Below, piece after piece: positions 23,261 to 30,738 of a stretch of DNA of 30,738 nucleotides. The notes below the pieces were generated by a model. It was not told where the DNA came from. It ran no database searches and saw only the letters and a program-made list of their open reading frames with translations. Source of the DNA: an uncultured Ruminococcus sp. (GTDB lineage Bacteria; Bacillota; Clostridia; Oscillospirales; Acutalibacteraceae). Made by a program: the position numbers and the translations under genes. Within the stretch, counting starts at the first letter, position 1. Each line of letters begins with the position of its first letter. Location: the NCBI GenBank assembly GCA_902803035.1, contig CADCON010000091.1, positions 1 to 30,738 on the forward strand, written 5' to 3'.

Positions 23261-24337
23261 ATGAAGAATTACAGAATTGCCGTGCTGAAGGGCGACGGCA
23301 TCGGACCCGAAATCGTGAATGAAGCCATGAAGGTGCTTGACGCTGTGGCAGCGAAGTGCGGTTTCAGCGTGAAGTATGACGAGGCGCTGCTGGGCGGATG
23401 CGCCATTGACGCGACCGGCGTTCCGCTTCCGGACGAAACCGTGGCAAAGTGCAAGGCTGCGGACAGCACGCTGCTCGGCGCGGTCGGCGGGCCGAAATGG
23501 GACACTCTTCCCGGCCATCTCCGCCCGGAAAAGGGACTTCTCGGCATCCGCGCCGCTCTGGGACTTTTTGCCAATCTGCGCCCCGCCAGAATATTTGAGC
23601 CGCTGCGCGACGCTTCCCCGCTGAGAGCCGACATCATCGGCGGCTCGCTGGATATCATGGTGGTTCGTGAGCTGACCGGCGGCATTTACTTCGGCGAACG
23701 CGGCAGGCTGGAGGAAAACGGCGTCAAGGCTGCCTATGACACGGAGAAGTATTCCGTGCCGGAAATCGAGAGAATCGCCCGCATTGCGTTTGACCTTGCC
23801 ATGAAGCGCGGCAGGAAGGTCTGTTCCGTGGATAAGGCGAATGTTCTGGAGAGCAGCCGCCTGTGGCGCGAGACCGTCACCGATGTCGCCAAGGAATATC
23901 CGGAGGTGGAGCTGAGCTATATGTACGTGGATAACTGCGCCATGCAGCTTGTCCGCAACCCCTCGCAGTTTGATGTGGTGCTGACATCCAATATCTTCGG
24001 CGACATTCTTTCGGATGAAGCCAGCATGATTTCAGGCTCCATCGGAATGCTTGCATCCGCTTCGCTGGGAGCGAGCGGCGCGGGACTCTATGAACCGATT
24101 CACGGTTCCGCCCCCGACATTGCCGGCAGGAATATCGCCAATCCCCTTGCCACCATTCTTTCTGTCGCCATGATGCTCAAGTATTCCCTCGGTCAGCCCG
24201 AAGCCTCCGATATGATCGAGAAGGCTGTCGCCGGCGTTCTCACCGAGGTTCGCACCCCTGACATTTATGTGGAGGGCTTCAGGAAGGTGTCATGCTCGGA
24301 AATGGGCGACGCTGTCTGCGAACGTCTTGGAAAATAA
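23261..24337 (+). CDS. leuB: 3-isopropylmalate dehydrogenase
   Basis: Oxidises and decarboxylates 3-isopropylmalate to 2-oxoisocaproate with NAD+ in leucine synthesis. 358 residues. ATG 23261 is preferred to ATG 23252 because AAAGGA ends 9 bases before it and 23252 is too close. Motifs in order: KGDGIGPEIV, VRELTGGIYFGERG (the substrate loop that separates LeuB from isocitrate and tartrate dehydrogenases), VDKANVLESSRLWRE (catalytic Lys), NIFGDILSDEASMISGS (metal Asp residues) and EPIHGSAPDIAG (NAD binding). leuA, leuC and leuD are not in the window, so the gene is separated from the rest of its pathway and paired with metA. Confidence 0.96.
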   Translation: MKNYRIAVLKGDGIGPEIVNEAMKVLDAVAAKCGFSVKYDEALLGGCAIDATGVPLPDETVAKCKAADSTLLGAVGGPKWDTLPGHLRPEKGLLGIRAALGLFANLRPARIFEPLRDASPLRADIIGGSLDIMVVRELTGGIYFGERGRLEENGVKAAYDTEKYSVPEIERIARIAFDLAMKRGRKVCSVDKANVLESSRLWRETVTDVAKEYPEVELSYMYVDNCAMQLVRNPSQFDVVLTSNIFGDILSDEASMISGSIGMLASASLGASGAGLYEPIHGSAPDIAGRNIANPLATILSVAMMLKYSLGQPEASDMIEKAVAGVLTEVRTPDIYVEGFRKVSCSEMGDAVCERLGK

Positions 24338-24375
24338 CAACGGCTGCTTCTGATGAATCATCCGGCAGCCATATG

Positions 24376-24424
24376 GCCGCGGTGAGTGACGCCCTGAAGG
24401 CGGTTGCTCTCCGCGGCTTTTCTG
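24376..24424 (+). terminator. Terminator after leuB
   Basis: GCCGCGG pairs with CCGCGGC and encloses a small ACGCC/GGCGGT hairpin; TTTT follows. Confidence 0.75.
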
Positions 24425-24450
24425 ACGGAATGAATATTTACAGTATGTTG

Positions 24451-24479
24451 TTGAATTAGTGGGAAATAACATATATAAT
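24451..24479 (+). promoter_or_regulatory. Promoter of the M16C protease gene
   Basis: TTGAAT at 24451-24456, 17-base spacer, perfect TATAAT at 24474-24479. Confidence 0.65.
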
Positions 24480-24557
24480 AAACAATATCAGATTGGTGGG
24501 AATTCGGGGGGCGTCAGCTCGCGTCCGGATTCCACGGAGTGAAAAGGAGAAAAGCCA

Positions 24558-27452
24558 ATGAACCATTACACACTGACTCACAGCAGGTTTATCCGGGACC
24601 TCAGATGTGAGGTAAGAATCTACACGCATGACAAGACCGGCGCGAGGGTCATAGTCATGCCTGCGGACGATGATAACAGGGCAATCAGCATAGCGTTTTC
24701 CACGCCCGCGGAGAATGACAAGGGTATCCCCCACATCATCGAGCATTCGGTGCTCTGCGGCTCTGCCAGCTACCCGCTGAAGGACCCCTTTGTCCAGCTC
24801 ATGAAAGGCTCGATGTATTCCTTCCTCAACGCGATGACCTACAGCGATTTTACGGTGTATCCCGTAGCCAGCACCAATGCCAAGGACTTCAGGAATCTTG
24901 CGGACGTCTACCTTGACGCGGCGTTTAACCCGCTGATGCCCGGAAAGAAGGAGGTATTCCTTCAGGAGGGCAGGCATTATGTCATCAGTGAGGACGAAAC
25001 AGGCGTGGAAGGCTTCAACGGCGTGGTCTTCAACGAGATGAAGGGCGTAGAGGGATCCCCTGACGCGCTGCTGGAGGAAGCTGTCACCGCGTCGCTTTTC
25101 AAGGGAACGCCCTATTCCTATGAATCAGGCGGTCTGCCGCTTGCGATCTGCGACCTTTCCTATGAAGAACTGGTTGACTTCTACCGCAGGCATTACACGG
25201 CTTCCAACTGCTTTATTTTCCTTTACGGCAATATTGACGAGGAAGAAACGCTGGCATATATCTCTGACCGATACCTTGATCGGTACGAACGCTCCGAAAC
25301 GTACCGCGTCGGGGAAATTCCCTCCGACTGCTTTGACAGCGAATACGCCGCGTCCTATCCGGCGGACGAATCCAAGCTGGAGAACGGCTTTTATTTCTCG
25401 TATAATTTCGCCATGCACATCACGCACACCCCGCTGAATCTGCTGACGCTGCGGGTCATTGACCGGATTCTCTGCTCCTCTCAGGGCGCGGATATCAAAA
25501 TGGCCATGCAGAAGGCGGGCGTGGGCGAGGATTTTTATTCCTCCGTCGATGAGCTTATCAAGGTCCCCTGCTTTGCCATCACGGGCGCGGGTTGCCGGGA
25601 GAGCGACAAAGAGGCGTTTACAGGCATCATTGAATCCACTCTCCGTTCCGTTGTTGAAAACGGCATTGACAAGGAACGCCTGACCGCGACGCTGAATATG
25701 CTGGAATTCTGTGAGAAGGAGGATTCCGACACATGGAAGACCAAAGGAATTGCCTTTGCCATTCAGTTGCTTCCCAAGCTGCTTTATGACGAGGACGATC
25801 CGCTGGAGCTGCTGGAATTCTTCGACGCGATAGACAGGCTCAAGGAGCTGGCGAAAACGGATTATTTCGAGCGGTTTATCGAGACCCATTTCATCCGTAA
25901 TCCGCATAAGAATATCGTCACCCTCCGCCCGGACACCGGATTTACCGACCGCGAGGATGCGCTGATTGCGGAAAAATGCCGTGAGAACGCGGCAAAGGAG
26001 GATTTCTCCGGGCTGGTGAGCGACTACCGCGCGCTCAATGAATACCGCGGGTCGGAGGACAGCCCTGAGAACGCCGCCAGAATACCGATTCTTGAACGGA
26101 GCGATCTTTCGTCAGATCCGGATTATCAGCCTTCGGAAAGAATGGCCATCGAAGGCGGCGAATTGATCTGGCAGCGCAGACAGACCAATTCGATAGCCTA
26201 TCTCGACTGGTGCTATGATATCCGCCGGCTGGATCAATCCCTGATTCCCTATTACAGAATTTTCACCGAGCTTTTCGGAGCGGTGGACACCGCGTCGCAC
26301 AGCTATTCGGAATTGTCCGACCTGATCGACTGCGTGACAGGCGGGATCGAGCATCGCCTGGATATAACGGAATCGCTTGTGGACGGCACTGTTACACCCG
26401 TCATGAGCTGGCTGACACGATTCCTGTATCACAATGCCGATAAGGCGTTTGACATCAACCGCGAAATCCTTCTGGAAACGGATTTTTCGGACACGGATCA
26501 TATCCGCGATATGCTGCTTCAGCTCAAGACAGGCTACGAACGCGAGCTTCTCGACTCTTCCAACGTCGTCGCGCAGAATATCGGCTTGCGCGCCTATTCA
26601 GAAGCCGTCGCATGGACGGACGCTTTGCAGGGCTATTCCTTCTATCAGTTCCTCTGCGGACTGCTTGGCGATTATGAGAGTAAGAAGGGAGAGCTTGTCG
26701 CTTCTCTTGATGAGATAAGAAAGAGCCTGTTTGATCCTGAGGGCTGGCAGTTCGCCTATGTCGGCGAGGAGAGCTTCCTGCCGGAGGCGAAGAGATTGAC
26801 CGGGGCGTTTATCAGGCTGCTGAAGGAAGGCCATGCGGGCAGCGGGTCGCTGTCCTCGGTAACGCTTTCCCCGAAACGCAGCAGCGCGCTCTGTTCACCC
26901 TCTCAGGTGCAGTACGCCGCGATCTGCGGTATGCTGCCGAAGGAGGCTTCCGACAGGTACGGGCACCTGCTGGTGCTGCAGCATCTGCTGAATACCGATT
27001 ATCTGTGGCAGAACGTCCGCGTACTGGGCGGCGCGTATGGCGTGGGCGTCAGATTCGCCCGCACGGGAGCCGCGGCGATGGTATCGTTCCGCGATCCCAA
27101 TCTTGACGAAACCATTGCCTGCTACCGTTCGGCGGTGGATTATATCGACAGTCTTGAAATGGACGAGCGCACACTCCGTCAATTCGTGATAGGCGCGCTC
27201 AATTCCCTCGACCGTCCGCGTCCGGCGTATGTCAAGGGACTGACGCAGATCCGCAGGGAGATGAGCGGGGTCACGGCGGAGGACGCCGAGAACGTGAGAA
27301 GGCAGATTATTTCCACGACCCTTGAAGATATCCGCTCGCTCGTGCCGCTTCTGAAGGAATGGCTGGAAGGCTCGATTGTCACGGTTGTGGGCGGCGAGCA
27401 GAAGATCAGATCGTCGTCGATTCGGTTTGACAGCATTGAACCGCTTATCTGA
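24558..27452 (+). CDS. M16C-family zinc metalloprotease (presequence-protease type)
   Basis: A large cytosolic peptidase of 964 residues, the usual size for this subfamily; two halves form a closed chamber that degrades peptides. AAAGGAG precedes ATG 24558. The inverted zinc motif HIIEH gives H59, the general base E62 and H63, and the distal zinc ligand is E160 in GVVFNEMKG. KDPFVQLMKGSMYSFLNAMTYSDFTVYP is a strong family signature. The second half keeps the fold but not the metal site (AYGVGVRFARTG, LRQFVIGALNSLDRPRP). No signal peptide is visible. Two small redox-type genes follow closely and may be cotranscribed. Confidence 0.95.
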   Translation: MNHYTLTHSRFIRDLRCEVRIYTHDKTGARVIVMPADDDNRAISIAFSTPAENDKGIPHIIEHSVLCGSASYPLKDPFVQLMKGSMYSFLNAMTYSDFTVYPVASTNAKDFRNLADVYLDAAFNPLMPGKKEVFLQEGRHYVISEDETGVEGFNGVVFNEMKGVEGSPDALLEEAVTASLFKGTPYSYESGGLPLAICDLSYEELVDFYRRHYTASNCFIFLYGNIDEEETLAYISDRYLDRYERSETYRVGEIPSDCFDSEYAASYPADESKLENGFYFSYNFAMHITHTPLNLLTLRVIDRILCSSQGADIKMAMQKAGVGEDFYSSVDELIKVPCFAITGAGCRESDKEAFTGIIESTLRSVVENGIDKERLTATLNMLEFCEKEDSDTWKTKGIAFAIQLLPKLLYDEDDPLELLEFFDAIDRLKELAKTDYFERFIETHFIRNPHKNIVTLRPDTGFTDREDALIAEKCRENAAKEDFSGLVSDYRALNEYRGSEDSPENAARIPILERSDLSSDPDYQPSERMAIEGGELIWQRRQTNSIAYLDWCYDIRRLDQSLIPYYRIFTELFGAVDTASHSYSELSDLIDCVTGGIEHRLDITESLVDGTVTPVMSWLTRFLYHNADKAFDINREILLETDFSDTDHIRDMLLQLKTGYERELLDSSNVVAQNIGLRAYSEAVAWTDALQGYSFYQFLCGLLGDYESKKGELVASLDEIRKSLFDPEGWQFAYVGEESFLPEAKRLTGAFIRLLKEGHAGSGSLSSVTLSPKRSSALCSPSQVQYAAICGMLPKEASDRYGHLLVLQHLLNTDYLWQNVRVLGGAYGVGVRFARTGAAAMVSFRDPNLDETIACYRSAVDYIDSLEMDERTLRQFVIGALNSLDRPRPAYVKGLTQIRREMSGVTAEDAENVRRQIISTTLEDIRSLVPLLKEWLEGSIVTVVGGEQKIRSSSIRFDSIEPLI

Positions 27453-27477
27453 TGATCAGACAAAGGAGAAGTTGCAG

Positions 27478-27684
27478 ATGGCAAAGATTCGTTTGAATGA
27501 AAATCCGGAAATCGTGGAAACGATCCGGAAGGGTCTGAAGGAAAAGGGAGGGTATTGCCCCTGCCGTCTGGAAAAGACCGAGGACACCAGATGTATGTGC
27601 AAGGAATTCCGCGACCAGATCGCGGATCCGGAATTTGAGGGCTACTGTCACTGTATGCTCTACTACAAGGAAAAGGATCAGTGA
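27478..27684 (+). CDS. Ferredoxin-thioredoxin reductase catalytic-domain protein
   Basis: A 68-residue stand-alone relative of the FTR catalytic subunit, which uses a [4Fe-4S] cluster beside a disulfide to reduce thioredoxin-like proteins. Six cysteines follow the family order CPC-x9-CxC-x15-CxC: C27, C29, C39, C41, C57, C59 (YCPCR, CMCKEF, YCHCMLY). By family analogy four hold the cluster and C29 and C59 form the redox-active pair. AAAGGAG lies about 9 bases before the ATG. It sits 25 bases after the M16C gene and 57 before a flavoprotein gene, suggesting a redox context. The variable chain of cyanobacterial FTR is absent here. Confidence 0.9.
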   Translation: MAKIRLNENPEIVETIRKGLKEKGGYCPCRLEKTEDTRCMCKEFRDQIADPEFEGYCHCMLYYKEKDQ

Positions 27685-27741
27685 AATCAGCCGATGATGA
27701 TAAAGCTCTGATGAGCGAATAAATGAAAGGAAGTCTTGTCA

Positions 27742-28137
27742 ATGAAAGAAGTTCTCGAGTTTCTGAAGCTGTGCCGGGTGTATTACATCGCCACGATGGA
27801 CGGCGACCAGCCGAGAGTGCGTCCCTTCGGCGCACAGTGCGAATTTGAGGGGCGGCTGTACCTCACTACCTCCAATCAGAAGGCGGTTTACGCCCAGATG
27901 AAGGCCAATCCGAAGGTTGAAATCTCCGGAATGTCGCCAGACGGCAGATGGATCCGTCTGACGGCCGAGGCGGTATTTGACGAGCGGCGCGAAGCGCGGA
28001 AGGCAATGCTCGACGCCAATCCGGAGCTTGGCGGCCTGTACAGTCTGGACGACGGCAAATTCGAGGTGTTCTATCTGCAAAACGTCAGCGCGGTGATCTG
28101 CTCCTTCACCGCCGCGCCTGTTGCCTACACCTTCTGA
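27742..28137 (+). CDS. Pyridoxamine 5'-phosphate oxidase-fold flavoprotein
   Basis: A 131-residue protein of the split-barrel FMN-binding superfamily. ATG 27742 is chosen (AAAGGAAG 7 bases upstream) rather than TTG 27736. Visible family features are the strand YYIATMDGDQPRVRPFGAQ, GRLYLTTSNQKAVYAQMKANPKVEI and the closing FEVFYLQNVSAVICSF. These proteins bind FMN or related cofactors as dimers; the substrate is usually unknown and true PNPOx activity is unlikely for such a short member. It is the last gene before the copper ATPase promoter. Confidence 0.88.
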   Translation: MKEVLEFLKLCRVYYIATMDGDQPRVRPFGAQCEFEGRLYLTTSNQKAVYAQMKANPKVEISGMSPDGRWIRLTAEAVFDERREARKAMLDANPELGGLYSLDDGKFEVFYLQNVSAVICSFTAAPVAYTF

Positions 28138-28166
28138 GCGTTTCAGACGACGGTTGTACAGCCCAC

Positions 28167-28195
28167 TTGACAAATCTTTTCCGAAGCGATATAAT
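28167..28195 (+). promoter_or_regulatory. Consensus promoter of copA
   Basis: Perfect TTGACA at 28167-28172, 17-base spacer, perfect TATAAT at 28190-28195. Such an ideal promoter is normally kept silent by a repressor. Confidence 0.85.
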
Positions 28196-28208
28196 TAGTT
28201 CAGACTAA
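28195..28208 (+). promoter_or_regulatory. Inverted repeat at the copA start site, candidate operator
   Basis: TTAGT-TCAG-ACTAA, a perfect five-base-pair palindrome overlapping the last base of the -10 box and the expected transcription start. The regulator is unknown; it does not look like a CopY box (TACAxxTGTA). Confidence 0.5.
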
Positions 28209-28221
28209 CGGAAAGGGAGAG

Positions 28222-30738
<2,517 letters not shown>

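Overview
The window looks like a chromosomal segment of a GC-rich, Gram-positive anaerobe of the Clostridia, most plausibly a Ruminococcus-like member of the Oscillospiraceae. The basis is the scpA-scpB-DUF2953-ytfJ-D,D-carboxypeptidase-rluB gene order, typical Firmicute promoters and AGGAGG-type ribosome binding sites, an LtaS-family protein, small lipoproteins with classical lipoboxes, and an FTR-like redox protein. The species assignment is inference. Every gene I can support lies on the + strand. I see no tRNA, rRNA, CRISPR array, insertion sequence or phage gene.

Layout. 1-1.7 kb: 3' part of glmS, closed by a strong terminator. 1.8-4.85 kb: a zinc/cadmium resistance operon with an ArsR/SmtB repressor, a P1B-type ATPase and a small PH-like protein, driven by a promoter that carries a 12-2-12 operator. 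4.9-6.3 kb: a lipoprotein and a site-2-protease-like membrane peptidase. 6.3-12 kb: chromosome segregation (scpA, scpB), sporulation-type genes (DUF2953, ytfJ), a penicillin-binding carboxypeptidase, a pseudouridine synthase and a GNAT-like protein. 12-15.3 kb: three genes matching the 12S, 1.3S and 5S subunits of a biotin-dependent transcarboxylase. 15.5-17.5 kb: three small proteins followed by a radical SAM/SPASM enzyme. 17.8-22.1 kb: an LtaS-family phosphotransferase and a glycogen-debranching enzyme. 22.2-24.3 kb: metA and leuB. 24.5-28.1 kb: an M16C metalloprotease, an FTR-like iron-sulfur protein and a PNPOx-fold flavoprotein. 28.2 kb to the end: a copper ATPase whose reading frame continues into a C-terminal CopZ-like domain and runs off the window.

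The most interesting region is 15512-17471. Three consecutive small proteins share an N-terminal signature at identical residue positions (R4, K/R5, Y9, G12, Y13), although their remaining sequence and predicted fates differ: two are lipoproteins, and one is a soluble helical peptide ending in a three-cysteine tail. Directly downstream lies a radical SAM/SPASM enzyme of the peptide-modifying type. This suggests a RiPP-like or lipoprotein-modification system with a common recognition sequence. Second in interest are the transcarboxylase-like trio without a biotin carboxylase or membrane decarboxylase subunit, and the copA-copZ fusion with a strong internal ribosome binding site that could release a free copper chaperone.
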